Assembly: GCA_028724885.1 (NCBI GenBank)
Contig: JAQYTJ010000028.1
Coordinates: 1-64,000 of the forward strand
Source of the DNA: Bacteroidales bacterium
GTDB taxonomy: Bacteria > Bacteroidota > Bacteroidia > Bacteroidales > UBA932
DNA length: 64,000 bases
Direction: 5' to 3'
The position numbers were made by a program, and so were the translations under genes. The first letter of the stretch is position 1; each line of letters starts with the position of its first letter. The notes beneath the pieces were generated by a model. It saw nothing but the letters and a program-made list of their open reading frames with translations, did no database searches and was not told where the DNA came from. Positions 7,290 to 17,877 of the stretch are shown one piece after another.

Positions 7290-9161
7290 ATGATTCTTGA
7301 AAAAATCAATTCGCCTGACGATGTTAGGAAGCTTGGCATCGAGGATCTGAAGACGCTCTGCAATGAAATCAGGGAATATATCGTCAGATGCTGCGCAGTG
7401 AATCCAGGCCACGTCGCCTCCAGCCTCGGAGCGGTAGAGCTGATCGTGGGGCTTCATTACGTTTTCAATACCCCAAAGGATAAGATAATATTCGATGTCG
7501 GACACCAGGCGTACGCCCACAAGATAATAACCGGCAGACGCGAGGCTTTCAAAATGAACCGTATGCCGGTAGGCATCAGTGGTTTTCCCGTTAGGAGCGA
7601 GAGTGAATATGACGCATTCGGCACAGGCCATGCTTCGACTTCAATATCGGCAGCGCTCGGCTTCGCAAAAGCTGCGCAGATCTCTGGCTCAGATGAAAAA
7701 GTAATCGCCCTGATAGGTGACGGCGCCATGACCGGAGGCCTTGCCTTGGAGGGACTGAACAATGCCGGCGACAGCGATGCAGACATACTCATCGTACTGA
7801 ACGACAACGAGATGGCCATCGACGGAAACAAGGGCGGACTGCATTCGTACTTGCTGAAACTTACCACTGATCCTACATATAATAAGATAAAAAACAGTGT
7901 TTGGAACCGCCTAGGCGATGGCAAAGCCAGAAATATCCTTCAGGGATTCGTTAGAAAAACGAAAAAAGGCCTAGTGACCGAATCCGGGGGAGATTTCTTC
8001 GAGGCTTTCGGGTTCAGGTACTTCGGTCCAATCGATGGCAACGACATGAATGCTGTCGTGGATACCCTGAGGAGGCTGAAAGACATCAAAGGCCCGAAAG
8101 TCCTGCACACGTATACTATTAAAGGGAAGGGTTACGCTCCAGCTGAGAAAGACTCCACCATCTGGCACGCCCCTGGCAAATTCAATCCAGAAACAGGAGA
8201 ACGCATCCACAGGGCATACACGGTAGACCGTTACCAGGATGTATTCGGTGAGGTTTTGTGCGAGCTTGCCAGAAAAGACCCAAGAGTGGTCGCAATAACT
8301 CCTGCGATGGCCTTCGGAAGCGGCCTCTCCGGCTTTGCTAAAGAATTTCCTGAGAGGTTTTTCGACGTGGGCATAGAAGAAGAACACGCCGTGACTTTTT
8401 CCGCAGGCCTTGCCGCAGGCGGGATGAAGCCCTACTGCTGCATCTACTCTACCTTTGCCCAGAGGGCATACGATGAGATTATCCACGACGTAGCCCTGCA
8501 GAAACTTCCCGTGGTGCTCTGCATAGACAGAGCCGGCCTAGTCGGCGAAGACGGCGCCACGCACCAAGGCGTTTTCGACATGGCCTCTATGAGATGCATA
8601 CCAAACATTGCCATAGCAGCACCGATGAATGAGCTAGAACTCAAGGGAATGATGCACCTTGGGCTGAATATTCATGAAGGTCCGCTAGTCATCCGTTACC
8701 CAAGAGGTCTTGGTGACGGTACTGATTGGAAGGCCGCTGAAGCCTTCGACATATTAATAGGTAAAGGAAGGAAACTCGTCAATGGCGAGAAGGTAGCGAT
8801 TCTGGCGCTGGGACCAGAGGCGGCAAAGGCTGCTGAGGCCGTCGAAATATTAAAAAAAGATTTAGGAATATGCCCTGCCGTCTTCGACGTGCGCTTCCTC
8901 AAGCCTATTGACGAAGACATACTAGAGGAAGCATCCAATTTCACGAACATACTGACCGTGGAAGATGGCTGCCTTAAAGGTGGGCTTTATAGTGAGGTCT
9001 GCGAGTGGATGGAGGCTCACGGCAAACGCTGCGAAATTTCAGGAATAGGCGTGCCAGACATATTTATTAAGCAATCCTCGCAGGCTGCGCAACGCGCAGA
9101 ATGTCGTTTGGATTCAGCGGGCATCGCTTCCGAAATTAGGACACTGTGGGAAAAAATTTAA
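7290..9161 (+). CDS. dxs: 1-deoxy-D-xylulose-5-phosphate synthase
   Basis: Thiamine-diphosphate enzyme that condenses pyruvate with glyceraldehyde 3-phosphate, the first step of the MEP isoprenoid pathway and a supply route for thiamine and pyridoxal. The length of 623 residues is normal. The first domain has NPGHVASSLGAVEL and FDVGHQAYAHKI, with the catalytic-site His, and the cofactor motif GDGAMTGG...NN. The middle pyrimidine-binding domain has the conserved Glu within EEEHAVTFSAGLA and the block DRAGLVGEDGATHQG. A transketolase C-terminal domain follows. It is cytoplasmic. The gene stands alone, and the tRNA-tuf block starts soon after its stop with its own promoter. Confidence 0.97.
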   Translation: MILEKINSPDDVRKLGIEDLKTLCNEIREYIVRCCAVNPGHVASSLGAVELIVGLHYVFNTPKDKIIFDVGHQAYAHKIITGRREAFKMNRMPVGISGFPVRSESEYDAFGTGHASTSISAALGFAKAAQISGSDEKVIALIGDGAMTGGLALEGLNNAGDSDADILIVLNDNEMAIDGNKGGLHSYLLKLTTDPTYNKIKNSVWNRLGDGKARNILQGFVRKTKKGLVTESGGDFFEAFGFRYFGPIDGNDMNAVVDTLRRLKDIKGPKVLHTYTIKGKGYAPAEKDSTIWHAPGKFNPETGERIHRAYTVDRYQDVFGEVLCELARKDPRVVAITPAMAFGSGLSGFAKEFPERFFDVGIEEEHAVTFSAGLAAGGMKPYCCIYSTFAQRAYDEIIHDVALQKLPVVLCIDRAGLVGEDGATHQGVFDMASMRCIPNIAIAAPMNELELKGMMHLGLNIHEGPLVIRYPRGLGDGTDWKAAEAFDILIGKGRKLVNGEKVAILALGPEAAKAAEAVEILKKDLGICPAVFDVRFLKPIDEDILEEASNFTNILTVEDGCLKGGLYSEVCEWMEAHGKRCEISGIGVPDIFIKQSSQAAQRAECRLDSAGIASEIRTLWEKI

Positions 9162-9169
9162 AAAACTTT

Positions 9170-9199
9170 TTGGCGAATCGGAATTAATATCTATCTTTG
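9170..9199 (+). promoter_or_regulatory. Promoter of the tRNA-tuf block
   Basis: TTG (9170-9172, within TTTTTGG), a 19-base spacer and a perfect TATCTTTG -7 element (9192-9199) lie about 35 bases before the first tRNA gene. This is an exact match to the Bacteroidota promoter form. Confidence 0.75.
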
Positions 9200-9234
9200 C
9201 AATCCCTTTGTGTTCAAAGGGTCTTTGAAATACC

Positions 9235-9308
9235 GCCGATATAGCTCAGTTGGCTAGAGCGTGTGATTTGTAATCTCAAGGTCGTGGGTTCGACTCCCTC
9301 TATCGGCT
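9235..9308 (+). tRNA. tRNA-Thr (TGT)
   Basis: 74-nt tRNA with acceptor stem GCCGATA/TATCGGC, D arm GCTCAGTTGGCTAGAGC, and anticodon loop TTTGTAA with anticodon TGT. The anticodon stem has one T-T mismatch. The T-loop TTCGACT is standard. It is the first gene of the cluster. Confidence 0.93.
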
Positions 9309-9342
9309 CTCTTTCCGGGGAGTAATGTGCCGGAACGTTATC

Positions 9343-9422
9343 GGGAGGATCGCATAGCGGCAATTGCGGCGGACTGTAAATCCGCTCCTTCGGGTTCGGT
9401 GGTTCGAGTCCACCTCCTCCCA
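9343..9422 (+). tRNA. tRNA-Tyr (GTA)
   Basis: 80-nt class II tRNA with acceptor stem GGGAGGA/TCCTCCC, discriminator A, anticodon GTA in loop CTGTAAA, and a long variable arm typical of bacterial tRNA-Tyr. T-loop TTCGAGT. Confidence 0.95.
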
Positions 9423-9428
9423 CTTTTT

Positions 9429-9501
9429 GCGGAAGTAGCTCAGTTGGTAGAGCATCAGCCTTCCAAGCTGAGGGTCGCGAGTTCGAACCCCGTCTTCCGC
9501 T
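9429..9501 (+). tRNA. tRNA-Gly (TCC)
   Basis: 73-nt tRNA with acceptor stem GCGGAAG/CTTCCGC, D arm GCTCAGTTGGTAGAGC, and anticodon TCC in loop CTTCCAA closed by CAGC/GCTG. T-loop TTCGAAC. Confidence 0.95.
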
Positions 9502-9509
9502 CCATTAAA

Positions 9510-9581
<72 letters not shown>

Positions 9582-9622
9582 CAGTATTATATAGTAAAGC
9601 TAACACATTTAATCATAATATT

Positions 9623-10816
9623 ATGGCAAAAGAAACATTCCAAAGAACAAAACCGCATGTCAACATCGGTACAATTGGCCATGTTGACCACGGTAAGACG
9701 ACTTTGACTGCCGCAATTTCCAAGGTTCTCCATGAGAGGGGCTTCGGAAGCGAGGATGTCAAGTCTTTCGACCAAATCGATAACGCTCCTGAGGAGAAAG
9801 AGCGTGGTATCACCATCAACTCCGCACACATCGAGTACGAGACCGAAAAGCGTCACTATGCGCATGTTGACTGCCCAGGACACGCAGATTATGTGAAGAA
9901 TATGGTTACCGGTGCCGCTCAGATGGATGGCGCAATCCTCGTAGTAGCCTCTACCGATGGTCCAATGCCACAGACACGTGAGCACATCCTTCTCGCTCGT
10001 CAGGTGAACGTTCCTAAGATCGTTGTCTTCCTGAACAAGGTTGACCTCGTAGATGATCCGGAAATGCTTGACCTAGTAGAGATGGAGACCCGCGACCTTC
10101 TTACATTCTACGGATACGATGGTGACAACTGCCCAGTCATCCGTGGTTCTGCTCTCGGTGCACTTAACGGAGAAAAGCAGTGGGAAGACAAAGTAATGGA
10201 GCTAATGGGTGCGGTTGACGAATATATTCCTGTGCCTGTTCGTGATAACGAGAAGCCATTCCTGATGCCTATCGAGGACATCTTCTCCATCACTGGACGT
10301 GGAACGGTAGTTACCGGCCGTGTTGAAAGGGGAACCATTCATGTCAACGACCCTGTAGAACTCATCGGCTTCGGTGACGCTCCAAGGCCTACGACTGTTA
10401 CGGGCGTTGAAATGTTCCGTAAGCTTCTCGACCAGGGTGAGGCAGGAGACAATGTAGGTCTTCTTCTCCGTGGCATCGACAAGAAAGACGTTAAGAGAGG
10501 CGAAGTTGTAGCTAAACCTGGCACCATTACACCTCACAAACACTTCAAGGCTCAGATTTATGTGCTGAAGAAGGAAGAGGGTGGCCGTCATACTCCATTC
10601 CACAATCACTATCGTCCTCAGTTCTTCATCAGAACTCTTGACGTTACTGGCGAGATTACTCTCCCGGAGGGCGTTGAAATGGTTATGCCTGGTGACAATG
10701 TCGAGATTGACGTTCAGCTCATCACTCCGGTAGCCCTTAACGAGCAGCTCCGTTTCGCTATCCGTGAGGGTGGCCGCACGGTAGGAGCTGGTCAGGTTAC
10801 TAAGATTCTTGACTAA
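9623..10816 (+). CDS. tuf: Elongation factor Tu
   Basis: EF-Tu is the GTPase that delivers aminoacyl-tRNA to the ribosome. The start at 9623 ([20 protein letters not shown]) gives 397 residues. An upstream in-frame start would lie inside tRNA-Thr and is rejected. The GTPase motifs are GHVDHGKT (residues 19-26), DCPGHADY, and NKVD, followed by the GSAL G5 box. Beta-barrel domains 2 and 3 follow, with the [13 protein letters not shown] motif and a normal end at ILD. It lies directly behind four tRNA genes and before tRNA-Trp-secE. Confidence 0.98.
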   Translation: MAKETFQRTKPHVNIGTIGHVDHGKTTLTAAISKVLHERGFGSEDVKSFDQIDNAPEEKERGITINSAHIEYETEKRHYAHVDCPGHADYVKNMVTGAAQMDGAILVVASTDGPMPQTREHILLARQVNVPKIVVFLNKVDLVDDPEMLDLVEMETRDLLTFYGYDGDNCPVIRGSALGALNGEKQWEDKVMELMGAVDEYIPVPVRDNEKPFLMPIEDIFSITGRGTVVTGRVERGTIHVNDPVELIGFGDAPRPTTVTGVEMFRKLLDQGEAGDNVGLLLRGIDKKDVKRGEVVAKPGTITPHKHFKAQIYVLKKEEGGRHTPFHNHYRPQFFIRTLDVTGEITLPEGVEMVMPGDNVEIDVQLITPVALNEQLRFAIREGGRTVGAGQVTKILD

Positions 10817-10825
10817 TACTCTATA

Positions 10826-10863
10826 AAAAAGCGGGCTGGCTCAAAAAAGCAAGTCCGTTTTTA
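10826..10863 (+). terminator. Possible weak terminator after tuf
   Basis: CGGGCT and AGTCCG (one G-T pair) flank an A-rich loop and are followed by TTTTT, just before tRNA-Trp. The stem is short, so it may only reduce read-through into tRNA-Trp-secE. Confidence 0.3.
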
Positions 10864-10933
10864 GGGGAATAGAACAAGGGTAGTTCAGCGGTCTCCAAAA
10901 CCGTCGATGTGGGTTCGAATCCTGCTTCCCCTG
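10863..10933 (+). tRNA. tRNA-Trp (CCA)
   Basis: 71-nt tRNA with acceptor stem AGGGGAA/TTCCCCT, discriminator G, D stem GAAC/GTTC, anticodon CCA in loop CTCCAAA, and T-loop TTCGAAT. The tuf-tRNA-Trp-secE order is common in bacteria. Confidence 0.94.
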
Positions 10934-11016
10934 CCAATATCAAAGGTTACGATTTGATAATTGTTTAACAGACTTCGCGATAAGCTTCCAAATTACGGGG
11001 TCCATTAAATGCAAAG

Positions 11017-11205
11017 ATGAGAAAGTTCATTAACTATCTTAAAGAGTGCTATGTAGAGCTAACGAAGAAAGTGGCGTGGCCGACCTGGAGCAAGTTGCAA
11101 AGCTCTGCCCTACTGGTTATCGTGGCTACGATCATCCTTTCAATCGCGCTCTTCATTATCGACTTCACTTTCGAGCATCTGATGACTGCAATTTATACAT
11201 TGTAA
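11017..11205 (+). CDS. secE: Preprotein translocase subunit SecE
   Basis: SecE is the small essential subunit of the SecYEG channel that stabilises SecY in the inner membrane. The protein has 62 residues, the short one-helix form. An amphipathic N-terminal part (INYLKECYVELTKKVAWP) carries the conserved K-V-x-WP, followed by one membrane helix (about residues 28-52). It is followed by nusG, the usual neighbour. Confidence 0.93.
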   Translation: MRKFINYLKECYVELTKKVAWPTWSKLQSSALLVIVATIILSIALFIIDFTFEHLMTAIYTL

Positions 11206-11218
11206 ATCATTGATTGCC

Positions 11219-11797
11219 ATGGCGGATATGAAATGGTACGTCCTCAGGACGGCTGGAACAAAAGAGAAGAAAGCTGCCGGATATCTCGAGAAAGAGATTG
11301 AAAGAAGCAGTTTGCAAGATCAGGTTGGGCAGGTCTTAGTGCCTGTGAAAAAAGAGATTGTAACCAAGAATGGTAAGAGGAAAGTAGTAGAAAAACTACT
11401 TTTCCCAGGGTATGTACTCATCCAAGCCGAGTTAAGCGGCGAACTTGAGTACATAATTCGCAATCTCGTTCCTGGCATGTCTGGCTTCCTGACTGAGAAT
11501 CGTCGAGTTTCTGGCGAAGGTGCCAAAAGCACCATCGAGAGAATCCCTATCCCTCTCAGAGACGAAGAGGTGCAGCGTATTCTAGGCAATCAAGATGAGA
11601 ATATTGATAATCCTGCGGAAACAGAGGTAAATTACGAAATCGGTGAATCTGTTAAGATCACCGACGGACCGTTCAGCGGCTTCAGCGGAACGGTAGACGC
11701 AATTGAAGAAGATAGAAGCAAACTCAAAGTCGTAGTTGTGATTTTTGGCAGGAAGACCCTGCTCGAGCTCAGCTTTAGTCAAGTAACAAAAGAATAA
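11219..11797 (+). CDS. nusG: Transcription termination/antitermination factor NusG
   Basis: NusG binds RNA polymerase and couples it to Rho or the ribosome. The ATG at 11219 (MADMKWYVLRT) is preferred; an in-frame TTG at 11210 is less likely. The protein has about 192 residues. The N-terminal NGN domain has WYVLRTAGTKEKKAAGYLE and LFPGYVLIQ. The C-terminal KOW domain has GESVKITDGPFSGFSGTV. It sits between secE and rplK as in most bacteria. Confidence 0.95.
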   Translation: MADMKWYVLRTAGTKEKKAAGYLEKEIERSSLQDQVGQVLVPVKKEIVTKNGKRKVVEKLLFPGYVLIQAELSGELEYIIRNLVPGMSGFLTENRRVSGEGAKSTIERIPIPLRDEEVQRILGNQDENIDNPAETEVNYEIGESVKITDGPFSGFSGTVDAIEEDRSKLKVVVVIFGRKTLLELSFSQVTKE

Positions 11798-11806
11798 CAA
11801 TCAATT

Positions 11807-12250
11807 ATGGCAAAAGAAGTAACCGGATTCATTAAACTCCAGATCAAAGCTGGAGCAGCAAATCCAGCGCCCCCAGTAGGACCTGCTCTTGGCTCTAAAG
11901 GCCTGAATATAATGGATTTCTGCAAGCAGTTCAATGCCGCTACTCAAGCACAAGCAGGCAAGATTCTGCCAGTGGTCATCACGGTATATTCAGACAAGTC
12001 CTTCACCTTCGTGGTAAAGCAGCCTCCAGTGGCAATCTCGTTAAAAGAGGCAGCGAAGATTCAGAAAGGATCAGGGCAGCCAAATAGATCTAAAGTCGCA
12101 TCAGTCACTTGGGATCAGATTAAGGCAATCGCTGAAGGGAAGATGCCTGACCTGAACGCTTTTACGCTCTCCGCCGCTATGAAAATGGTAGCTGGAACAG
12201 CGAGGAGCATGGGCATAAAAGTAACTGGCGAATTTCCTAAAGACATTTAA
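11807..12250 (+). CDS. rplK: 50S ribosomal protein L11
   Basis: L11 forms the stalk base of the GTPase centre together with 23S rRNA. The protein has 147 residues. The N-terminal domain starts [22 protein letters not shown], and the C-terminal RNA-binding domain ends with AGTARSMGI. It starts 9 bases after nusG. Confidence 0.97.
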   Translation: MAKEVTGFIKLQIKAGAANPAPPVGPALGSKGLNIMDFCKQFNAATQAQAGKILPVVITVYSDKSFTFVVKQPPVAISLKEAAKIQKGSGQPNRSKVASVTWDQIKAIAEGKMPDLNAFTLSAAMKMVAGTARSMGIKVTGEFPKDI

Positions 12251-12264
12251 AAATTCACAAGCAA

Positions 12265-12972
12265 ATGAGCAGAATTACAAAAAATCAGAAAGCGGTCGCT
12301 GACAAGTACGATCCTTCTAAAGCATATTCTCTTTCAGAAGCCTGTGAAGTTCTGAAAGACATAACTTACACCAAGTTCGATTCAACTGTAGAACTCACTG
12401 CGAATCTCGGCGTTGACCCTCGTAAGGCCAACCAGATGATTCGTGGCGTGGTAACTCTTCCTCACGGAACTGGCAAGGTGGTGAGAGTGCTCGTGCTCTG
12501 CACCCCTGACAAGGAAACCGAGGCAAAAGAGTCCGGAGCAGATTACGTCGGACTTGACGAATACGTGGAAAAAATAAAAGGGGGTTGGACAGACGTGGAC
12601 GTAATCATCTGCACACCTTCTGTCATGGCTAAAGTTGGTACATTAGGACGTATCCTCGGACCTAGGGGCCTGATGCCTAACCCTAAGACTGGCACTGTTA
12701 CCATGGAGGTCGGCAATGCAGTTAAAGATGTCAAAGGCGGTAAGATCGATTTCAAAGTCGATAAGACGGGAATCATTCATGCTGCCATCGGCAAGACATC
12801 ATTCATGCCAGAGCAGATTCGCGATAACGCCGCTGCCCTTCTCAATGAAATAATCAAGCTCAAGCCACAGAGCCTCAAAGGCACATATCTAAAGAGTGCA
12901 TCTATCTGCACTACTATGAGCCCAGGACTCAAGCTTGACGTTAAGGCATTCACTAGCGGTTCAGCTGAGTAA
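12265..12972 (+). CDS. rplA: 50S ribosomal protein L1
   Basis: L1 forms the mobile stalk at the E site and in many bacteria represses its own operon. The protein has 235 residues. The L1 signature appears as [19 protein letters not shown], and the N-terminal part has [19 protein letters not shown]. It starts 14 bases after rplK. No clear L1-binding mimic was recognised in the short leader. Confidence 0.97.
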   Translation: MSRITKNQKAVADKYDPSKAYSLSEACEVLKDITYTKFDSTVELTANLGVDPRKANQMIRGVVTLPHGTGKVVRVLVLCTPDKETEAKESGADYVGLDEYVEKIKGGWTDVDVIICTPSVMAKVGTLGRILGPRGLMPNPKTGTVTMEVGNAVKDVKGGKIDFKVDKTGIIHAAIGKTSFMPEQIRDNAAALLNEIIKLKPQSLKGTYLKSASICTTMSPGLKLDVKAFTSGSAE

Positions 12973-12986
12973 AATATTTTTGCGCT

Positions 12987-13523
12987 ATGAAGAAAGAAAT
13001 GAAAGATCAAGTAATTGAAAGCATATCCGCTCAGCTTAAGGAGTACCCACACTTCTATGTAACTGACATTTCTGGATTGAATGCTGAAGAAACCGTTAAA
13101 CTTCGTCGCTCCTGCTTCGAGCAAGGCATTAAGCTGACAGTAGTGAAGAACACTCTCTTCGCTCTAGTCCTCAAGCAGAGCAACAACGAAGATCTTAACC
13201 AGCTGATTCCTACTCTGAAAGGAAACACTGCTATCATGTACACGCAGACTGCCAGCGCTCCTGGTAAGCTTATCAAAAAACTGAATAAGGACGGCATGGA
13301 AAAACCTGTGCTGAAAGGAGCTTACGCGCAGGAATGCGTGTTCGTGGGAGCCGATAAGCTCGATGAGCTGGCAGCTATCAAGTCTAAGGAGGAACTCCTT
13401 GGCGATATCATCAGTCTGCTCCAGAGCCCTGCTCGTAACGTCATCTCCGCCCTCGAGAGCGCCGGTGGAAAGCTTGCAGGCATTGTCAAGACCCTTTCGG
13501 AAAAAGAAGAAATTCAACAATAA
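12987..13523 (+). CDS. rplJ: 50S ribosomal protein L10
   Basis: L10 anchors the L7/L12 dimers to the ribosomal stalk. The protein has 178 residues. The N-terminal rRNA-binding part has YVTDISGLNAEETVKLRR and VVKNTLF. The C-terminal helix, which binds L12, ends SEKEEIQQ. The gene lies 14 bases after rplA and 24 bases before rplL. Confidence 0.96.
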   Translation: MKKEMKDQVIESISAQLKEYPHFYVTDISGLNAEETVKLRRSCFEQGIKLTVVKNTLFALVLKQSNNEDLNQLIPTLKGNTAIMYTQTASAPGKLIKKLNKDGMEKPVLKGAYAQECVFVGADKLDELAAIKSKEELLGDIISLLQSPARNVISALESAGGKLAGIVKTLSEKEEIQQ

Positions 13524-13547
13524 AAACAATTTTAAATATTATCAATT

Positions 13548-13925
13548 ATGGCAGATGTAAAAGCACTTGCAGAAGAGTTGGTTAACCTCTCTGTAAAAGA
13601 CGTTCAGGAACTTGCTAAAGTTCTCAAAGAAGAATATGGTATCGAGCCTGCAGCCGCTGCTGTCGCAGTAGCAGGTCCAGCAGCAGGCGCTGCTGAGACT
13701 GCCCCAGCTGAGCAGACTGAGTTCGATGTTGTCCTCAAATCAGCCGGCCAGGCTAAACTTCAGGTGATCAAAGCAGTAAAGGAAGCTCTTGGGCTTGGAC
13801 TTAAAGAAGCTAAGGATCTTGTAGATGGCGCTCCTTCTAATCTTAAGGAGAAAGTATCTAAGGCTGAGGCTGAACAACTTAAATCAGCCCTTGAAGAGGC
13901 TGGTGCTGAAGTTGAGGTTAAATAA
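13548..13925 (+). CDS. rplL: 50S ribosomal protein L7/L12
   Basis: L7/L12 is the multicopy stalk protein that recruits translational GTPases. The protein has 125 residues. It has an N-terminal dimerisation domain, an Ala-rich hinge (about residues 36-55), and a C-terminal domain with [32 protein letters not shown] residues and an ending AGAEVEVK. It is followed by a strong hairpin before rpoB. Confidence 0.97.
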   Translation: MADVKALAEELVNLSVKDVQELAKVLKEEYGIEPAAAAVAVAGPAAGAAETAPAEQTEFDVVLKSAGQAKLQVIKAVKEALGLGLKEAKDLVDGAPSNLKEKVSKAEAEQLKSALEEAGAEVEVK

Positions 13926-13955
13926 CCCCGGCTTCCCCTTGCAGGGAAATATTTC

Positions 13956-13990
13956 AGGTTTAGAGCCTAGGATTGGCTCTAAACCTTTTT
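13956..13990 (+). terminator. rplL-rpoB intergenic hairpin
   Basis: A perfect 12-bp stem (13956-13967 with 13975-13986) with a 7-nt loop and a T tract has the form of an intrinsic terminator. It lies between rplL and rpoB, where many bacteria have an attenuator that sets the lower level of rpoBC relative to the ribosomal proteins. No promoter between the hairpin and rpoB was seen, so partial read-through is inferred. Confidence 0.7.
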
Positions 13991-14028
13991 GTCGTATTAA
14001 GTTTATCTCCAAATCCTAAAGGCAGAAC

Positions 14029-17000
14029 ATGTCAAAAAAGACCAACAATAAGCGAATAATGTTCGCTAAATCAAAGATTCTGGAATATCCTGACCTTCTG
14101 GAAGTTCAGCTTAAATCATTCAAGGATTTTTTCCAGTTGGAGACTACGCCTGAAAATAGGAAAGACGAAGGTTTGTACCAGGTGTTTCAGGAGATATTCC
14201 CGATCGAAGACACGAGAAACAACTACAAGCTGGAGTTCATTGATTATTTCATCGACCCGCCTCAGTATTCGATCGAAGAATGTCTTGACAGAGGCCTCAC
14301 TTACAGTGTCCCTCTTAAGGCAAAACTCCGCCTTTCGTGCAATGATCCGGAGCATGAGGACTTCGATACAAGAGTCCAAGACGTGTACTTAGGGAATATC
14401 CCTTACATGACTCATGCTGGCACATTCGTAATCAACGGATCAGAAAGAATCATAGTTTCCCAGCTGCATAGGTCTCCAGGCGTATTTTTCGACCAAACCA
14501 TGCATGCGAACGGCACGAAGCTATATTCAGCTAGGATTATTCCTTTCAAGGGATCCTGGATTGAATTCGCGACGGACATCAGCAACGTGATGTACGCCTA
14601 CATCGACCGTAAGAAGAAATTGCCAGTCACTACCCTTCTGCGAGCAATAGGCTTCAGCTCAGACAAAGACATAATCAATATCTTCGGGCTTGCTGAGGAA
14701 GTGGCCGTGAACAAGAAGAACCTTCAGAAGAATGCCGGCAGGAAGCTGGCGGCTAAGGTTCTCAAGACTTGGACAGAAGATTTCGAAGATGAGGATACCG
14801 GAGAGGTCATCCCTATCGAGAGGACTGTTCCTATCGTTGACAGGGGCGAGATCCTAGACGATGATACCATCGCAAAGATCTGCGACACCGACGTAAAAAA
14901 CATCCTACTTCAGAAAGATGAGGCAAACGCAAATGAATATGCCATCATCTTCAATACCCTTCAGAAAGACCCAACGAACACGGAAATCGAAGCTGTCAAC
15001 TACATTTACAAACAGCTGCGTAATTCCGAACCACCTGACGAGGCAACCGCAAGGGATGTCATCGAGAAATTGTTCTTCTCCGAAAAGAGATACGATTTGG
15101 GCAGCGTAGGCCGCTATCGCCTTAATAAGAAGCTTGGCCTGACTACAGAACCGGATGTGAGGGTTCTCACGAAGAACGACATCATCGAGATCATCAAGTA
15201 CCTGATTCAGCTTATCAACTCTAAAGCTACCGTCGATGACATCGATCACCTGAGCAACAGGCGTGTCAGGACGGTTGGCGAGCAGCTTGCGAACCAGTTC
15301 AACGTAGGTCTCTCCAGAATGGCCAGAACCATCAGGGAGAGGATGAACGTTCGAGACAGCGAACAGTTCAACCCGATTGACCTGATCAATGCGAAGACAC
15401 TGTCTTCCGTTATCAATTCATTCTTCGGCACCTCTCAGCTGAGCCAGTTCATGGATCAGACGAACCCTCTTGCTGAAATCACTCATAAGCGTCGTCTCTC
15501 CGCTCTCGGTCCTGGAGGACTTTCCAGGGAAAGAGCAGGGTTTGAGGTACGTGACGTGCACTACACGCATTACGGCCGCCTCTGCCCTATCGAGTCGCCT
15601 GAAGGACCTAACATCGGCCTTATTTCCTCACTTTGTGTTTACGCCAGAATCAATGACCTTGGATTCATTGAGACGCCTTATCGTGAGGTACACGATGGCA
15701 AGGTGGATCTCTCTGACAAGGGCTGGCACTATATGACCGCAGAGGAAGAAGAGGACAAGAAGGTATCTCTCGCAAATGTTAAGATGTCCGATGACGGAGC
15801 CATCGAGTCAGACAGAATCCAGTGCCGCCTCGAAGCCGACTTCCCTGTAGTGTCTAAAGAAGAAGTTGACTACATGGACGTGGCTCCTAATCAGATGGCT
15901 TCTGTCGCAGCCTCCCTCATCCCATTCTTGGAACACGATGACGCACACCGCGCGCTCATGGGCGCCAACATGATGCGTCAGGCAGTCCCGCTCATTAACC
16001 CAGAGGCTCCTATCGTGGGCACCGGCCTTGAGGAAAGAGTCTGCCTGGATTCTAGGACTCAAGTCAGGGCTAAAGGCAAAGGCTCGGTGACATATGTCGA
16101 CGCTAACGAGATAAGAATAAAATACGACATGACTGATGACGAGAAATTCGTCAGCTTCTCTCCTGAAGAGACAGTCTATAAGCTTCCTATTTACAGAAGA
16201 ACTAACCAGAGCACGACCATAACTCTGAAACCAACTGTTCGCAAGGGCGACAGAGTAGAAGAGGGGCAGGTTCTTACCGAAGGTTATGCTACTCAGGGCG
16301 GCGAGCTCGCTCTCGGCCGCAACTTAATGGTTGCATTCATGCCTTGGAAAGGTTATAACTACGAGGATGCCGTCGTGATTTCTGAGGATATGGTTAAATG
16401 GGATATCCTGACTTCGGTGCATGTGGATGAATTCCTGACTGAAGTCCGCGGCACGAAGCGCGGCCCAGAGGAACTTACCTCAGACATCCCTAACGTAAGC
16501 GAGGATGCTACCAAGAACCTCGACAAGCAAGGTATCATCAGGATCGGGGCTCACGTTGATCCGGGCGATATAATGATTGGTAAGATCACCCCTAAGGGTG
16601 AGAGCGATCCTTCTCCTGAAGAGAAACTCCTCAAAGCCATATTCGGAGATAAGGCAGGTGATGTCAAAGACGCTTCTCTGAAGGCCAATCCTTCACTCAG
16701 CGGCACAGTCATCAAGACAGCCCTCTACGCTAAGGCTGCGAAGGAGACAGGAAGGAAAGGTGCAAAGGCCGATCAGAAAGCCAAGCTGGATGCAATTCAG
16801 GAAGACTTCGACAAGAAAGCCGCAAAGCTCTATGCTGATTTCCTCAAGAGGCTTTCTACCCTCGTGAAAGGGAAGAAGAGTTCTGGCATCAGCGACCTCT
16901 ACGGGGTCGAAATCATCCCTAAGGGAAAAGAAATCACCGCCGAGAAACTCAAGAGCATCGAGTACCAGAATATCAACTCGAGCAAGTGGACTCCTGATAA

Positions 17001-17847
17001 GGGTACGAATGAGCTAATTCAGGACCTCATTAACAACTATTGCATCACCTACAAGGAGCTTGAGGCAAAGACGAAAAGGCAGCTTGACATGGTTAAAGTC
17101 GGGGACGAGCTTCCTAACGGAGTCATGCAGCTTGCTAAAGTCTATGTCGCTAAGAAGAGAAAAATTACCGTGGGTGATAAGATGGCTGGCCGTCATGGCA
17201 ACAAGGGCTGCGTAGCTAAGATCGTTCGTAGAGAAGACATGCCGTTCCTTGATGACGGAACGCCTGTAGACATCGTTCTGAACCCTCTCGGAGTACCTTC
17301 CCGCATGAATCTGGGTCAGATTTACGAGACCGTTCTCGGATGGGCTGGCAAGAAGCTCGGAGTTAAATTCAGCACGCCTATCTTCGATGGCGCCACCAAC
17401 GAAGAAATCGACGATTACACGAAGAAGGCTGGCCTGCCACGCTATGGCAAGACACGCCTGCGCGATGGAGGCACCGGAGACTGGTTCGACCAGAGCGCAA
17501 CCGTCGGCGTAATCTACATGCTTAAGCTGGGTCACATGGTTGATGATAAGATGCATGCCCGCTCAATTGGTCCTTATTCTCTCATCACCCAGCAGCCTCT
17601 CGGAGGTAAAGCTCAGTTCGGAGGCCAGAGATTCGGAGAAATGGAGGTTTGGGCTCTTGAGGCATTTGGCGCTGCCAACGCACTTCAGGAAATCCTCACC
17701 GTCAAGTCCGATGATGTCACTGGCCGCGCTAAGACTTATGAAGCCATCGTGAAGGGCGACCCTATGCCTGCTCCAGGCATTCCAGAATCCCTTAACGTGC
17801 TGCTGCATGAACTTAGAGGCCTAGGTCTCAAGGTAACGTTGGATTAA
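14029..17847 (+). CDS. rpoB: RNA polymerase beta subunit
   Basis: Catalytic core subunit of RNA polymerase. The length of 1272 residues is usual for Bacteroidota. Recognised parts are the early lobe ([20 protein letters not shown]), the rifampicin region ([29 protein letters not shown] block, then [17 protein letters not shown]), and the C-terminal [12 protein letters not shown] and switch segment [27 protein letters not shown] Lys/Ala-rich insertion after about residue 900 ([16 protein letters not shown]) is lineage-typical. No known rifampicin-resistance substitution was noticed in the QLSQFMDQ...HKRR segment. rpoC follows 30 bases later. Confidence 0.98.
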   Translation: MSKKTNNKRIMFAKSKILEYPDLLEVQLKSFKDFFQLETTPENRKDEGLYQVFQEIFPIEDTRNNYKLEFIDYFIDPPQYSIEECLDRGLTYSVPLKAKLRLSCNDPEHEDFDTRVQDVYLGNIPYMTHAGTFVINGSERIIVSQLHRSPGVFFDQTMHANGTKLYSARIIPFKGSWIEFATDISNVMYAYIDRKKKLPVTTLLRAIGFSSDKDIINIFGLAEEVAVNKKNLQKNAGRKLAAKVLKTWTEDFEDEDTGEVIPIERTVPIVDRGEILDDDTIAKICDTDVKNILLQKDEANANEYAIIFNTLQKDPTNTEIEAVNYIYKQLRNSEPPDEATARDVIEKLFFSEKRYDLGSVGRYRLNKKLGLTTEPDVRVLTKNDIIEIIKYLIQLINSKATVDDIDHLSNRRVRTVGEQLANQFNVGLSRMARTIRERMNVRDSEQFNPIDLINAKTLSSVINSFFGTSQLSQFMDQTNPLAEITHKRRLSALGPGGLSRERAGFEVRDVHYTHYGRLCPIESPEGPNIGLISSLCVYARINDLGFIETPYREVHDGKVDLSDKGWHYMTAEEEEDKKVSLANVKMSDDGAIESDRIQCRLEADFPVVSKEEVDYMDVAPNQMASVAASLIPFLEHDDAHRALMGANMMRQAVPLINPEAPIVGTGLEERVCLDSRTQVRAKGKGSVTYVDANEIRIKYDMTDDEKFVSFSPEETVYKLPIYRRTNQSTTITLKPTVRKGDRVEEGQVLTEGYATQGGELALGRNLMVAFMPWKGYNYEDAVVISEDMVKWDILTSVHVDEFLTEVRGTKRGPEELTSDIPNVSEDATKNLDKQGIIRIGAHVDPGDIMIGKITPKGESDPSPEEKLLKAIFGDKAGDVKDASLKANPSLSGTVIKTALYAKAAKETGRKGAKADQKAKLDAIQEDFDKKAAKLYADFLKRLSTLVKGKKSSGISDLYGVEIIPKGKEITAEKLKSIEYQNINSSKWTPDKGTNELIQDLINNYCITYKELEAKTKRQLDMVKVGDELPNGVMQLAKVYVAKKRKITVGDKMAGRHGNKGCVAKIVRREDMPFLDDGTPVDIVLNPLGVPSRMNLGQIYETVLGWAGKKLGVKFSTPIFDGATNEEIDDYTKKAGLPRYGKTRLRDGGTGDWFDQSATVGVIYMLKLGHMVDDKMHARSIGPYSLITQQPLGGKAQFGGQRFGEMEVWALEAFGAANALQEILTVKSDDVTGRAKTYEAIVKGDPMPAPGIPESLNVLLHELRGLGLKVTLD

Positions 17848-17877
17848 TATATTCAAGAATTTTGATATCTGATAAAT

